Below, piece by piece: positions 53,131 to 62,842 of a stretch of 64,000 nucleotides of DNA. Below the pieces are notes generated by a model. It was not told where the DNA came from. It did no database searches and was given only the letters and a program-made list of their open reading frames with translations. How positions within the stretch are numbered: the stretch's first letter is position 1; every line of letters begins with the position of its first letter. The translations under genes were made by a program, and so were the position numbers. This stretch comes from Rhodospirillaceae bacterium (GTDB lineage: Bacteria > Pseudomonadota > Alphaproteobacteria > GCA-2731375), in NCBI GenBank assembly GCA_018701215.1, contig JABIWH010000001.1:1-64000 (forward strand), in the 5' to 3' direction.

Positions 53131-54478
53131 TGCTGTCGTCATCGGCATCAAGACGGGCGTCATCGTCGGCCTTTTCGTCGTCCGTCATATCCGCCGCCGC
53201 GCGGCGCCCACCCGCGCCCAGGTGCATGGAAAAGCCGATGGGACGATGGGCCATGGTCGCCACGGCCTTGGATTCGGGTGCGAACAGGTCATGCAAATAC
53301 TCCCGCAGGGTCTGGACATTGCTGCCTACGAGACGTTCCAGACGCCGGCTGAAAATCAGCCACAGGGGCGAGAGCATCAAACTCAGCGCGATGACCGATA
53401 CGGCGATCCGGCCATTGTCGTCCAGGATCAAGCCGGAGCCGACGGCGGCGGCCACCAGCACAAAGGAGAACTCGCCGATCTGACCAATGGAAACGCCGAC
53501 GATCCAGGCCCGTGGCCAGGGCTCCCTCAACAGGCGCAGCACCATCACGTTCATGACGGTTTTCAGAACCGTTACCACCAACAGAATGCTCAAGACCTCG
53601 GCCAGGTGATCCCAAATGAAAGCCAGATCCAGCAGCAACCCGATGGAAACGAAAAAGACCATCAACAAAACGCTCTGTATAGGCCGGGCCGCCGCCAGCA
53701 GGGGTGCGCGGGCGGTAGAGTTGCCGATCCAAAGGCCGGCCAGGAAGGCGCCATAGGCCGGTGACAGGCCCATCAGGGCCGAGACCAGCGCGGCGCCGAA
53801 GCAATAGGCCAGCGCCGTGACCGCGGCCAATTCCACATCGCCATGCATGGTGCGGGCAAACGGCACGCCAACGCGGGAACGCCGGGTCAGCAACGCGATC
53901 ATGGCGGCCAACAGAGCCACCGCCGCGAACAGCTTGATATAGCCCAGCACCGGAATACCGCCGCCGCCCGCCAGGCCATCAACGATCAACAGCATGGGTA
54001 CGATGGCCAGGTCCTGGGCAATCAGCACCGCGATCGCGGTCCGCCCGATAGCGGTCCGCAATTCGCCGATATCCTCCAACAACTTGATCGCCACGGCGGT
54101 GGAGGACAACGCCACGACAAAGCCCATGACGACGGCCGTCTCGACGGAGTAGTGAAAGACCTGGGCCACCACCAACATGGCGCCGATGGAGAGAATAATC
54201 TGCGCCCCGGCGCCCAACACCGCCAGACGCAAGACACGGCGAAAGGCGCGCAAGGAGAGCTCCATACCGATCACGAACAGCAACAACAACACGCCCAACT
54301 CGGCCAGGGTTTCGATCGGCGCCCGGTCGGGAAACAGATCGAATCCCGATGGTCCAAGCACGACGCCCGCGACGATATAACCGACGATCGCCGGCTGACG
54401 CAGGCGCTGCAGCACCAGGCCCAAAATTAGGGCGCCGGCTGCCAGCAGGGCAATTTCGAATAGGCCGTCCGTGTGCAT
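53111..54478 (-). CDS. CPA2-family monovalent cation/proton antiporter
   Basis: This 455-residue protein has about twelve membrane helices and the KefB/CPA2 pattern: FDLFPDRAPIETLAELGVLLLLFVIGMELS near the N-terminus, SSTAVAIKLL, AQDLAIVPML and GQIGEFSFVL. It probably exchanges K+ or Na+ for protons. It lacks the RCK/TrkA-N regulatory domain of full KefB proteins; the C-terminus is instead a short Asp-rich tail (DDEKADDDARLDADDD). The rnhB start overlaps its end. Confidence 0.92.
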   Translation of the reverse strand: MHTDGLFEIALLAAGALILGLVLQRLRQPAIVGYIVAGVVLGPSGFDLFPDRAPIETLAELGVLLLLFVIGMELSLRAFRRVLRLAVLGAGAQIILSIGAMLVVAQVFHYSVETAVVMGFVVALSSTAVAIKLLEDIGELRTAIGRTAIAVLIAQDLAIVPMLLIVDGLAGGGGIPVLGYIKLFAAVALLAAMIALLTRRSRVGVPFARTMHGDVELAAVTALAYCFGAALVSALMGLSPAYGAFLAGLWIGNSTARAPLLAAARPIQSVLLMVFFVSIGLLLDLAFIWDHLAEVLSILLVVTVLKTVMNVMVLRLLREPWPRAWIVGVSIGQIGEFSFVLVAAAVGSGLILDDNGRIAVSVIALSLMLSPLWLIFSRRLERLVGSNVQTLREYLHDLFAPESKAVATMAHRPIGFSMHLGAGGRRAAADMTDDEKADDDARLDADDDSNGKSEA

Positions 54479-54480
54479 CT

Positions 54481-55752
54481 CTAAACCGCCTTGCCGCCGG
54501 CGAACAGCAGCAGATTGAGGGCATGGAGAACAGCGAAAATCGCGGCAAATTTAACCTCGAATTCCGGCCAAGCCAGCTTCGTGCCGCCGGCTCGTAGTCG
54601 GCCATGAATTTGCCGCAGGCTGCGCCGGCCATCAATCAGCGCAACAATCGCCGCCGCGCCTTCGGGCAATTCAAACTGCCGCGCCACGCCGCCCAGTTCC
54701 GCGCTTAGACGGGGCGATTTTTCCAGACTTGCCGCCAGACGTTCCGCCGACATCTCGCGCAACACAGGTACCATTGAGGGGGCGAAACCAGTTGCGGCGC
54801 CGCCCGTCTTATTGCCCTGGCGCACGGCATAGAAGGCATGCGTTTTCATGGCGCCCGACATTTCCTCGGCCAGGGCCCAACGCTCGACCACCGGCAGGGC
54901 CGCGGCCCGTGTCCGCAGCTCGGGATCGTCGATATAGGAACCGGGATCATAAGCACCGGGGGGCAAAAAACCGGTAATGCGCAGATCCGCGCCAGCCACC
55001 AGTTCGGCTATTTCACCTACCAGGTAGGCGCGGTCGCGGCTGTGCAGCAGCAGATCATGGAAGCCCGCATCATCGCCCGCCAGGTGATCCGACAGATGCT
55101 CATTGCGTTTCAGCCAATTGCCCGCCGGCATCCCGGCCACCAGACGACGCGCCAGGCGCAGGCCTTCATCCGCCGGCTCATCGCCGCGCAGACGGGCAAT
55201 GGCGCGTTGCGCCGGATAAACCCCCGTCCGGCCCAATTCGCCGTATAGCATCAGGCCGAGGCCGCCCTGTTCCGTCAGCACGGAGGTCAACGCAGCCAGG
55301 CCTTCGCCAGGCACGGCAAGATGGTGCAGCACGCCGCAGCAATCGATATAGTCGAACGGCTCCCAACCCATCTTGGGCAGGTCCAGCAGAGAGCCATGAT
55401 GGAACGAGATATTGGTAAGGCCCCGCGCTTCCGCCCGGCCGCTGGCAACAGCCAGGGACGCCGTGGACATATCCAGATAGGTTACCGAGCCCCCGGCGCT
55501 ATTTGGGCCACGGTCGGCCAATTGCTGCGCCAACATGATCGCGCCATCGCCGGTGCCGCCGCCCGCCACCAAGGCCCGCAGGTTACCTTTTGGCAGGTCT
55601 TGGGCCCGGCCACCAGCCAGGACAAAATGCTCGATCTCCAGCAAATGGCTGGGCGAGCCGGTGATCAGGCGATGCGCCTCGTCACCGGGCTCGCGGGCCG
55701 GATAGGGATAGGCCTCGTACTGGGCCTGAACCTTTGCGTCGCCGTCAGCCAC
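54481..55752 (-). CDS. Class I SAM methyltransferase with extended C-terminus
   Basis: This 423-residue protein starts with a QYEAYPYPAREP segment, followed by a Rossmann domain with the SAM motif ALVAGGGTGDGAIMLA (about residues 59-74), YLDMSTASLAVA and DYIDCCGVLHHL. The C-terminal 150 residues are predicted to contain a small helical module (about 360-420, resembling the PqqD-like motif IDGRRSLRQI). The substrate is unknown. It is in one direction with the antiporter (2-nt gap) and shares one base with the quinone oxidoreductase stop. Confidence 0.85.
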   Translation of the reverse strand: MADGDAKVQAQYEAYPYPAREPGDEAHRLITGSPSHLLEIEHFVLAGGRAQDLPKGNLRALVAGGGTGDGAIMLAQQLADRGPNSAGGSVTYLDMSTASLAVASGRAEARGLTNISFHHGSLLDLPKMGWEPFDYIDCCGVLHHLAVPGEGLAALTSVLTEQGGLGLMLYGELGRTGVYPAQRAIARLRGDEPADEGLRLARRLVAGMPAGNWLKRNEHLSDHLAGDDAGFHDLLLHSRDRAYLVGEIAELVAGADLRITGFLPPGAYDPGSYIDDPELRTRAAALPVVERWALAEEMSGAMKTHAFYAVRQGNKTGGAATGFAPSMVPVLREMSAERLAASLEKSPRLSAELGGVARQFELPEGAAAIVALIDGRRSLRQIHGRLRAGGTKLAWPEFEVKFAAIFAVLHALNLLLFAGGKAV

Positions 55753-56729
55753 TAATCGATCGTGATCACGGCCTTGCCAACCACCTTGCGGTCAACCAGG
55801 ACCTGCAAGGCCGCCGGCACTTCGGCCAGGGGAAAGCGGTGCGAAATATTGGGCCGCAACTTACCCTCACGCAGCCACTGGAACAGCATGTCCATGTTCT
55901 TGGCGTGCCCTTCGGGATTGCGCTTGTTCCAAGCGCCCCAAAACACGCCGACGATGGAGCAGTTCTTCAACAGCGCCAGATTGGCCGGCGCCTCTGGTAT
56001 CCGGCCGGAAGCAAAGCCGATAACCAGCAGCCGGCCGTCCCAGTTGATGCAGCGCAGTGATTGATCGAAAACATCGCCGCCCACCGGATCGTAAATGACA
56101 TCCGCCCCGGCACTGCCGCAGATCTCCTTTACCCTGTCCTTGAAGGGACCGTCGCTGTAATTGATAACCTCGTCGGCGCCGTGTTCCGTAACAATTTTTA
56201 GCTTTTCGTCGCTGCTGGCGGTACCGATTACCTTGGCGCCCATGGCTTTGCCGATCTCCACCGCCGACAGGCCAACCCCACCCGCGGCGCCATGCACCAG
56301 CAGCCATTCGTCCTTCATCAACTTGCCCATCTGCAGCAAAGCGTAGATCGAGGTGCCATAGGTCAGGACAAAGGCGGAGCCCAGTTCGTAGCTGATATCG
56401 TCCGGCAGATGCAGGCAATTGCTGGCCAGGGTATTGACCTCTTCGGCGAAGGCGCCGTGGCCGGTCATGGCGATGACCCGGTCACCGGCCTTGAAATCGG
56501 TGACGCCGGGACCGACCGAGAGCACATCACCAGCACATTCGGAACCGGGGGAAAAGGGATGCGCCGGCTTGAATTGATAGATCCCCTGGGTGATCAGGAT
56601 GTCGGGAAAATTGACCCCAGCGCTGCGTACGCGAACCCGCACTTCGCCTTCGCCCAGGGGCGGCAGTTCAAAATCCTCCAGCACCAGGCTTTCAATGGGG
56701 CCGCTTTCCTTGCACAACATCGCTTTCAT
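55752..56729 (-). CDS. NADPH:quinone oxidoreductase (zinc-free MDR type)
   Basis: This 325-residue medium-chain dehydrogenase lacks the zinc-binding cysteines and resembles quinone oxidoreductase/crotonyl reductase-like enzymes. The GroES-like domain covers about residues 1-120 (VRVRSAGVNFPDILITQGIYQ), and the nucleotide-binding domain has VHGAAGGVGLSAVEIGKAMGAKVIG (about 145-169). It uses NADPH to reduce quinones or enones. It is divergent from the SpoU-type gene. Confidence 0.93.
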   Translation of the reverse strand: MKAMLCKESGPIESLVLEDFELPPLGEGEVRVRVRSAGVNFPDILITQGIYQFKPAHPFSPGSECAGDVLSVGPGVTDFKAGDRVIAMTGHGAFAEEVNTLASNCLHLPDDISYELGSAFVLTYGTSIYALLQMGKLMKDEWLLVHGAAGGVGLSAVEIGKAMGAKVIGTASSDEKLKIVTEHGADEVINYSDGPFKDRVKEICGSAGADVIYDPVGGDVFDQSLRCINWDGRLLVIGFASGRIPEAPANLALLKNCSIVGVFWGAWNKRNPEGHAKNMDMLFQWLREGKLRPNISHRFPLAEVPAALQVLVDRKVVGKAVITID

Positions 56730-56856
56730 CAGTGTCTTTCCTCACGCTTCCGAGCCAATAATTTTCTAAATTGGGCTTAACACAAAGCATGGGCCTTTGT
56801 CGCCTATCGGCGTTATTCTTGGCTCCGGATCATTGGGGGTCATTGGAAGGGACGTC

Positions 56857-57387
56857 ATGCGCGGGTATTTCGGCATCGGGGTGGAACGTTTAAGCAAGCC
56901 CATGAACGCGGGCAATCTGTTCCGCTCGGCCCAGGCCTTCGGGGCCGGTTTTCTGTTCACGGTGGACGGCAGCTACCGCCAGCGGCAGGCTTCCTCCGAC
57001 ACCTCGCGTTCGACCCATCAATTGCCCTATTACGAATTCGACGACGTGGCCTCCATGGTGCTGCCCGAACGCTGCCAGCTTGTGGGCATTGAATTGATCG
57101 ACGGCGCGGTCGATCTGCCGACCTTCAAGCATCCGGTCCGGGCTGCCTATGTCCTGGGGCCGGAGCGCGGCAGCCTGTCGCCTGAAATGCTGGCCCGCTG
57201 CGACCATGTGATCAAGATCCCCACCGCCTTTTGCATCAATGTGGCGACAGCGGGGGCAATTGTGCTTTACGACCGCACGGTCAGCCTGGGCCGTTTTGGC
57301 CAGCGGGCAACCTTCAGCCGCAATACGGGCGAGCCAGCCACACCCCATATTCAAGGCGCGCAGAAATTTCGCACAAAGCAAGATTAA
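56857..57387 (+). CDS. TrmH/SpoU-type RNA methyltransferase
   Basis: This 176-residue SPOUT methyltransferase modifies ribose 2'-OH of a tRNA or rRNA. It shows KPMNAGNLFRSAQAFGA (motif 1, about residues 13-29), YVLGPERGSLSPEML (motif 2, about 111-125) and IPTAFCINVATAGAIVLYDR (motif 3). The ATG 56857 follows GGAAGGGACGTC. The Arg and Glu of motif 2 are present. The exact RNA target is not clear. Confidence 0.9.
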   Translation: MRGYFGIGVERLSKPMNAGNLFRSAQAFGAGFLFTVDGSYRQRQASSDTSRSTHQLPYYEFDDVASMVLPERCQLVGIELIDGAVDLPTFKHPVRAAYVLGPERGSLSPEMLARCDHVIKIPTAFCINVATAGAIVLYDRTVSLGRFGQRATFSRNTGEPATPHIQGAQKFRTKQD

Positions 57388-57435
57388 GGAGAGGTTGATC
57401 TGGCAAATGCCGCAAAGCAACATTATGTTGACGCC

Positions 57436-57969
57436 ATGAAAAAATTTATGACCATTTTGACCGCTCTGAGTTTGGTCACGGTTCTGCTGGGCGTCGCCAT
57501 GACGGCACAGGCAAAATCCAAAGCGCCGAAGTCACTACTACGTAGTCCCGGTGTTTGGGGCGCCTTTTCGCTGAAGGAAGGCAAGGGCAAGGCCTGCTAT
57601 ATGGCGGGGCAGCCGAGCGACAGCAAACCGGGCGGGGTTAAGCGCGGGCCGATCTGGGTGCTGATCACGCATCGCCCCTATAAGAAAATCAAGGGCGAGG
57701 TCGGCGTCTATGTAGGTTATCCGTTCAAGCCCGGCAGCAACGTGACCATCAATGTGGATGGCAAGACCTTCAAGCTCTACACGGTGGATGATACCGCCTG
57801 GGTGGAAAACCCCAAAACGGAAGCCAAACTGGTAAAGGCCATGCGGGCCGGCAAGAAAATGGTTATTCGCGGCACCTCCAAGCGCGGCACCAAAACCACG
57901 GACCGCTATTCCCTGAAAGGCTTCACCCGCGCCCACAAGGCGATCAACCGGGCCTGCAAGGTAAAGTAG
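57436..57969 (+). CDS. Invasion-associated locus B (IalB) family protein
   Basis: This 177-residue secreted protein has a signal peptide (cleavage after about ...TAQA, residue 26) and one IalB domain: WGAFSLKEGKGKACYMAGQP (about 41-60), GPIWVLITHRP, GYPFKPGSNVTINVDGKTFKLYT and GTSKRGTKTTDRYSLKGFT. In Bartonella an IalB protein aids erythrocyte entry, but the domain is common in free-living alphaproteobacteria, where its role is unclear. Two cysteines could form a disulfide. Confidence 0.9.
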   Translation: MKKFMTILTALSLVTVLLGVAMTAQAKSKAPKSLLRSPGVWGAFSLKEGKGKACYMAGQPSDSKPGGVKRGPIWVLITHRPYKKIKGEVGVYVGYPFKPGSNVTINVDGKTFKLYTVDDTAWVENPKTEAKLVKAMRAGKKMVIRGTSKRGTKTTDRYSLKGFTRAHKAINRACKVK

Positions 57970-57976
57970 GCGGCAA

Positions 57977-59125
57977 ATGAGCACCCTAGCTGAAACCATC
58001 CCGGCCGATACCGACGCCAATGCCAAAAGTGGCGGCCATGGGCTGAACCTGATTGGTCTGCCGCGGGCGGCGCTTTCCGAGACGCTGTCCAGGCTTGGCG
58101 TACCCACGCGGCAATGCAAGATGCGGGTCGGCCAGCTTTGGCGCTGGATGTACAATCGCGGTGTCACCTCCTTCGACGAGATGAGCGACCTGGGCAAGGA
58201 GTTGCGCCAACGCCTGAATGAAGGCTGCAACATCGAGCGTCCGGCCATCACCACGACCCTGAATTCCACCGATGGCACGATTAAATGGCTGCTGCGGCTG
58301 GCTGACGGCAACGAAGTCGAAATGGTCTATATTCCGGACCTGGATCATGGCGCGTTGTGCATTTCCAGTCAGGTTGGCTGCACCTTGAATTGCGATTTCT
58401 GCCATACCGGAACCATGCCGCTGGTGCGGAATTTGACCGCCGGCGAAATTCTGGGGCAGTTCATGCTGGCGCGGGACTGCCTGGATGACTGGCCCAACCC
58501 CGATGGGCACCGCAAGATTTCCACCATTGTCATGATGGGCATGGGCGAGCCGCTGTTGAATTACGACAATGTCTCCCAAGCCTTGAATATTATCATGGAT
58601 AGCGATGGCATCGCCCTTTCGCGCCGCTCCATCACCTTATCCACCGCCGGGCTGGTTCCGGCCATGGAACGCTGTGGGCGGGAATTACGGGTTAATCTGG
58701 CCGTCTCGCTGCATGCGGTGACTGACAAGGTGCGCGACCAACTGGTGCCTCTGAACCGCAAGCATCCCATCGCGGAATTGATCCAGGCCTGCCGCGATTA
58801 CCCATCCGCTAACAACTCCCGCCGCATCACATTCGAGTATGTCATGCTGCAGGAGGTTAACGACAGCCTGGAGGATGCCAACGAATTGGTGCGCCTGCTG
58901 CGCGGCCTGCCGGCCAAGATCAACCTGATCCCGTTTAATCCCTGGCCCGGCGCGCCGTATCAATGCAGCTCCAACAACCGCATTCACCGCTTTGCCTCGA
59001 TCCTCAACGATGCGGGTTTCTCAGCCCCGATCCGGGCGCCACGGGGACGTGACATCATGGCCGCCTGCGGGCAATTGAAATCCGCCAGCGAAAAGATCCC
59101 GGCCTCGCGGCGGAAAAACAGCTAG
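57977..59125 (+). CDS. rlmN: 23S rRNA/tRNA A2503-C2 methyltransferase RlmN
   Basis: RlmN is a radical SAM enzyme methylating adenine C2 in 23S rRNA and some tRNAs. The 382 residues have the CxxxCxxC cluster motif in GCTLNCDFCHTG (about 137-148), the MMGMGEPLLNYDNV loop, the conserved Cys in SSQVGCT and the catalytic Cys in IMAACGQL near the C-terminus. It starts 7 nt after the IalB gene with AGGCGG upstream. Its stop codon overlaps the CoA-transferase stop. Confidence 0.96.
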   Translation: MSTLAETIPADTDANAKSGGHGLNLIGLPRAALSETLSRLGVPTRQCKMRVGQLWRWMYNRGVTSFDEMSDLGKELRQRLNEGCNIERPAITTTLNSTDGTIKWLLRLADGNEVEMVYIPDLDHGALCISSQVGCTLNCDFCHTGTMPLVRNLTAGEILGQFMLARDCLDDWPNPDGHRKISTIVMMGMGEPLLNYDNVSQALNIIMDSDGIALSRRSITLSTAGLVPAMERCGRELRVNLAVSLHAVTDKVRDQLVPLNRKHPIAELIQACRDYPSANNSRRITFEYVMLQEVNDSLEDANELVRLLRGLPAKINLIPFNPWPGAPYQCSSNNRIHRFASILNDAGFSAPIRAPRGRDIMAACGQLKSASEKIPASRRKNS

Positions 59126-60366
59126 CCCATCACGCCGTTCGTTTTCAGCTCGTTAATCGCGGCGCTGTTCAGCCCCAGCCAGTCGCTGATTACCTCGTCC
59201 GTATGTTCACCCAGCATTGGCGATGATTTCAGCCGCGTGGCCTGACCGTCCACCCGGACCGGCCAGCCCGGCATCTTGAACGGGCGATGCACCGGATGGA
59301 CCATGGTCTGCATGACGCCGCGCTCCTCGAAGGTGACGTCATTGTTCAATTCGTCGGTATCCAGCACGGCGCCGGCGGGGATGCCCGCCTCGCCAACCAC
59401 GGTCATGGCGTCGTATTTGGTGCGCCCACGGGTCCAGGCGGCGATCACTTCATCCACCTCCGCCTCGCGCTCCACGCGGTCGCCGGGGGTCAGATAGCGC
59501 TCGTCGCCGATCAAATCCTCGCGCCCGATCAAGGTCAGCAAGCGGTCCCAATGATCCGGGTTGGCCCGGCTGGTCATGATGTAGACGTAGTCATTCGGTC
59601 CGCCCGGGGCGCAGGGATACAGGCCCATGGGCGCATTGACGATGCCCGGCACCTTGGAGCCGCCGCGTTCCGCCGCCTTGCCTGTCAGGCCTTGGGTGGA
59701 CAAGCCAATGCGCATGTAGTGCAGCATCGCGTCCTGCATGGCCACCTGCATGTGGTGGCCCTCGCCGGTCTCCCGCCGCTTGTACAATGCTCCCAGGACG
59801 GTAATCGCCATCAACATGCCGGTGCCGGTGTCGCCCAGCGAGACCCCGGGCCGGGTCGGCGGACCATCGGCGTCTCCCGTGACACTAAAGGTGCCGCCGC
59901 AGGCCTGCGCGATCATATCAAAGGCGAGGTTTTTCTCGAACGGACTGCCCTCGCCGAAACCCTTGACCTGGGCATAGATGATGCCGGGGTTGATCGCCTT
60001 CACCACATCGTAGGACAGGCCCAGCCGCTCAATCGCACCGGGGGCGAAGTTTTCCATCATCACATCGGCCTTGGCGATCATCTCCTTGGCCAGCTCCAGG
60101 CCCTCGGGCGACTTCAGGTTGAGGGTGATTGACTTTTTATTGGCGTTGAACATGTGGAAATAATACGGGTCATTGTCCGGTTTGCCGGGGCGCAGGCGGC
60201 GGCCGGGATCGCCCATTTTCGGATTTTCGACTTTCACCACGTCGGCACCGAGCCAAGCCAGGGCTTCTGTGCAGGAGGGGCCGGCCTCGAACTGAGTGAA
60301 ATCGATTACCTTGACGCCTTGCAGGAAGGAAAAGTCGGTCACATTATCGGACAGATTATCAGTCAT
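59122..60366 (-). CDS. Class III (CaiB/BaiF) CoA-transferase
   Basis: This 414-residue enzyme moves CoA between acids. The catalytic Asp is in PGVSLGDTGTGMLMA (about residue 170), with the N-terminal LQGVKVIDFTQFEAGPSCTEALAWLGADVVKVE signature and the HHMQVAMQDAMLH segment. The sequence looks like formyl-CoA:oxalate-type or succinyl-CoA-type transferases, but the substrates are not fixed by sequence. The MaoC-like gene upstream, in the same direction, may form an operon with it. Confidence 0.92.
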   Translation of the reverse strand: MTDNLSDNVTDFSFLQGVKVIDFTQFEAGPSCTEALAWLGADVVKVENPKMGDPGRRLRPGKPDNDPYYFHMFNANKKSITLNLKSPEGLELAKEMIAKADVMMENFAPGAIERLGLSYDVVKAINPGIIYAQVKGFGEGSPFEKNLAFDMIAQACGGTFSVTGDADGPPTRPGVSLGDTGTGMLMAITVLGALYKRRETGEGHHMQVAMQDAMLHYMRIGLSTQGLTGKAAERGGSKVPGIVNAPMGLYPCAPGGPNDYVYIMTSRANPDHWDRLLTLIGREDLIGDERYLTPGDRVEREAEVDEVIAAWTRGRTKYDAMTVVGEAGIPAGAVLDTDELNNDVTFEERGVMQTMVHPVHRPFKMPGWPVRVDGQATRLKSSPMLGEHTDEVISDWLGLNSAAINELKTNGVMG

Positions 60367-60417
60367 GGGGGTGTTTCCTCGAAGCTGGAATAGTGTTGTG
60401 GTTGTAAAAAAAACGCT

Positions 60418-61269
60418 CTAACTGGCCGCCGACGCCGACCCGACGATGACCACCGTGCCATCATCTTTTTCCATCCACACGGTGATGAATGCCCGGCCGT
60501 CCTGTTCGCGCGTTATCACGCCCTTCGCCGTAACGTGGTCATCCGGCCAGACGATATTGGTGAACTTCACATCGAGGGTTCCGCCTTCGTAATAGCCGCG
60601 CCCGAAACGCTGTTCGAGCATCTCGCCGATCAGTGACATGGTCATCTTGCCGCCGACCACGACCTCCTCGAAGCCGAGTTCTTCCGATGCCGCCTTGTCG
60701 GTGTGATAGCTTCGGTTGCCATGAAAAAACACGCCGCACATCTCCAGATCGATGTTGCGGGCAACGCTTGCGATGGGCTCTCCGGCGGGCACTTCGAACT
60801 TGCGGACGCCTTCCTTTTTCGTTGGATCCCGCAGGGCAACCCTGCCCGAACTTTGACCCAACAGATAGCTCTGGTGGTGGATGCCGCGAACGATCAGGGC
60901 CTCCCCTTCGTAGAGGTTCACCTCCTGTTTAACCACCGAGCGGTTGCGCCATTCGTAGACGTCGGTGACGCTGGAAGTACGGCGGTATTCGCGGTTCGGG
61001 AATATCGGGGCATGGAACGCCCACTCCTGGCGCATCCACAAATTGCCAAACGCATTGTCGAAGCGTGCGCCGTCAAAGCCGCCGTCGACTTCACCGACGA
61101 TCATCGCGGGTGCCGCCGGTGTTTCCCAATAGGTTGGGCCGAGATAGCGCGCGTGGTCGACGGCCAGTCCTTCGCAGTAATGCTCAACCATGGTTGGCGT
61201 GCAGATAAACGGGATCTCACCAAGATCCTTGCCCGCATACGGTTCGTGCTTCGACGGCATATCGCTCAT
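60418..61269 (-). CDS. MaoC-like hydratase/dehydratase, double hot-dog
   Basis: This 283-residue protein appears to hold two hot-dog-like regions. The N-terminal part has PTYWETPAAPAMIVGEV, and the C-terminal part has an EEVVVGGKMTMSLIGEMLEQRFG helix and FTNIVWPDDHVTAKGVI (about 232-248), which resembles the substrate loop of MaoC-type (R)-hydratases. The catalytic Asp-His pair of classical MaoC is not certain; DHAR near residue 38 is a candidate. It sits 51 nt upstream of a CoA-transferase gene in the same direction, so an acyl-CoA substrate is likely. Confidence 0.75.
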   Translation of the reverse strand: MSDMPSKHEPYAGKDLGEIPFICTPTMVEHYCEGLAVDHARYLGPTYWETPAAPAMIVGEVDGGFDGARFDNAFGNLWMRQEWAFHAPIFPNREYRRTSSVTDVYEWRNRSVVKQEVNLYEGEALIVRGIHHQSYLLGQSSGRVALRDPTKKEGVRKFEVPAGEPIASVARNIDLEMCGVFFHGNRSYHTDKAASEELGFEEVVVGGKMTMSLIGEMLEQRFGRGYYEGGTLDVKFTNIVWPDDHVTAKGVITREQDGRAFITVWMEKDDGTVVIVGSASAAS

Positions 61270-61511
61270 GTCTCGCTCCTCGTTCGCGGTTATCCTGCCT
61301 CATACCGCAGGGCATTGATAGTGACCCTTATGGATTGGCGCGCGAAGAATACGCTGGCCGTGGATCCTCACCGTGGCACAGGGATTTGACAGGCAAATGC
61401 ACGGCCCGTACGATTTTGCCGAATTCGATTGGACTGCAGCGAGCGACGATCTATTGCCGGCCGGATTGGCGGTCGGATTTTTTATGATCTGATGGAAGAG
61501 GAAAGACACCG

Positions 61512-62819
61512 GTGACAGGCGACGAAGAAGCATCGGTGCCAAGGAACGAATCCAGGCCGTTCGACGGCATTCGGGTGGCCGAGTTCGGACAATTTATCGC
61601 GGTGCCGTTTTGCGGACAGATGCTGGCCGATGGCGGCGCCGAGGTGCTCAAGATCGAGGCCCCCAGCGGCGACCCGACGCGCCGGTTCAACCCCCTTGCA
61701 CCCGGCGAATCCCGCATCTTCCTCTCCCGCAACCGGGGCAAACATTCGCTCCCCCTGCATCTCAGCAAGCCGGCCGCGCGCCCGGTCATCGAACGCATCC
61801 TGGCATGGGCGGACGTGGTGTTGATGAATTTTCGCCCCGGTCTGGAGAAGGAGCTTGGTCTGGCACCGGAAGATTTGCTGGCCGAGAACCCACGGCTGGT
61901 GATCGCCTCGGTCACCGCCTTTGGCAAGCATGGCCCGGACGCCGGCCTAGCGGGCATGGACATCGTCGTGCAGGCACGCAGCGGTTTGATGGCCGCCAAC
62001 GGGCGCATGACCGATGGCCGCCCGGCATCGGGCGATCCGGTCAGCGCTGATTATATGAGCGCCATGTGCCTGTCTTTCGGCGTCGCCTCGGCCCTGTTGC
62101 GCCGGGAGCGCAGCGGCAAGGGCGGCATCGTTGATGTTTCCCTCATGCATGCCGGGATGATCCTTGCCAACAACCAGCTTATTCGATCCGAAGACCAGGA
62201 TCGCCCGGCACACGACGAGGCCCTGCGCCGCCTGACCGCGCAGCGGGCCGCGAAAGCATCCTACGAAGAGCAGGCCGCGGCAATTCCGAACCCACGGTTT
62301 CCCTCCATGACCGCGATATATTTCCGCACCTTCGAGACCGCCGACCGCACCATAGCGGTGGCGTGCGGCAGCCATTCCCTGCGCCTGAAATTCGCCGAAG
62401 TTCTCGGTATCGAGGATTTGGGTCTGCTGGAGACATCGCTTCAGGAGCCGCATTGGGAGGTCTATTACGCCGACCTCAAGGCGCAGGTCGAGAACATGAT
62501 GCGGCAAACCTCGGCGGAGACATGGATCGCGCGTCTGAATGAGGCCGGCATCCCGGTCGCGGCGGTGCGCTTCCCGATCGAGTTGTTCGATGATCCACAC
62601 GCCCATGCCAACCAGATGTTTCACGACATGGACCATCCCGCCGCCGGAACGGTGCGCATGGTTGGGCCGCCGGTAGAGCTTGACGGCGACGGCTTTCAGC
62701 CGGCCGACCCGACCCCGACCTTTGGCAGCGAGGCCGACCGCATTCTACACGAACTTGGTTTTGACCAAGCCGCGATCGAGGCGCTCGTCGCCGAGGGTAT
62801 CGTCCGGCGGGAGCTGTAA
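61512..62819 (+). CDS. Second class III (CaiB/BaiF) CoA-transferase
   Basis: This 435-residue protein shares the class III fold (FDGIRVAEFGQFIAVPFCGQMLADGGAEVLKIE near the N-terminus). The region aligned with the catalytic Asp reads GDPVSADYMSAM (about residues 175-186), so the Asp is present. It differs widely from the transferase at 59122. The start is GTG at 61512 after GAAGAGGAAAG. The SDR gene follows 23 nt later. The 242-bp gap to the divergent MaoC-like gene probably carries both promoters. Confidence 0.9.
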   Translation: MTGDEEASVPRNESRPFDGIRVAEFGQFIAVPFCGQMLADGGAEVLKIEAPSGDPTRRFNPLAPGESRIFLSRNRGKHSLPLHLSKPAARPVIERILAWADVVLMNFRPGLEKELGLAPEDLLAENPRLVIASVTAFGKHGPDAGLAGMDIVVQARSGLMAANGRMTDGRPASGDPVSADYMSAMCLSFGVASALLRRERSGKGGIVDVSLMHAGMILANNQLIRSEDQDRPAHDEALRRLTAQRAAKASYEEQAAAIPNPRFPSMTAIYFRTFETADRTIAVACGSHSLRLKFAEVLGIEDLGLLETSLQEPHWEVYYADLKAQVENMMRQTSAETWIARLNEAGIPVAAVRFPIELFDDPHAHANQMFHDMDHPAAGTVRMVGPPVELDGDGFQPADPTPTFGSEADRILHELGFDQAAIEALVAEGIVRREL

Positions 62820-62842
62820 TATACAACGGAAAGGAGCCAGTC

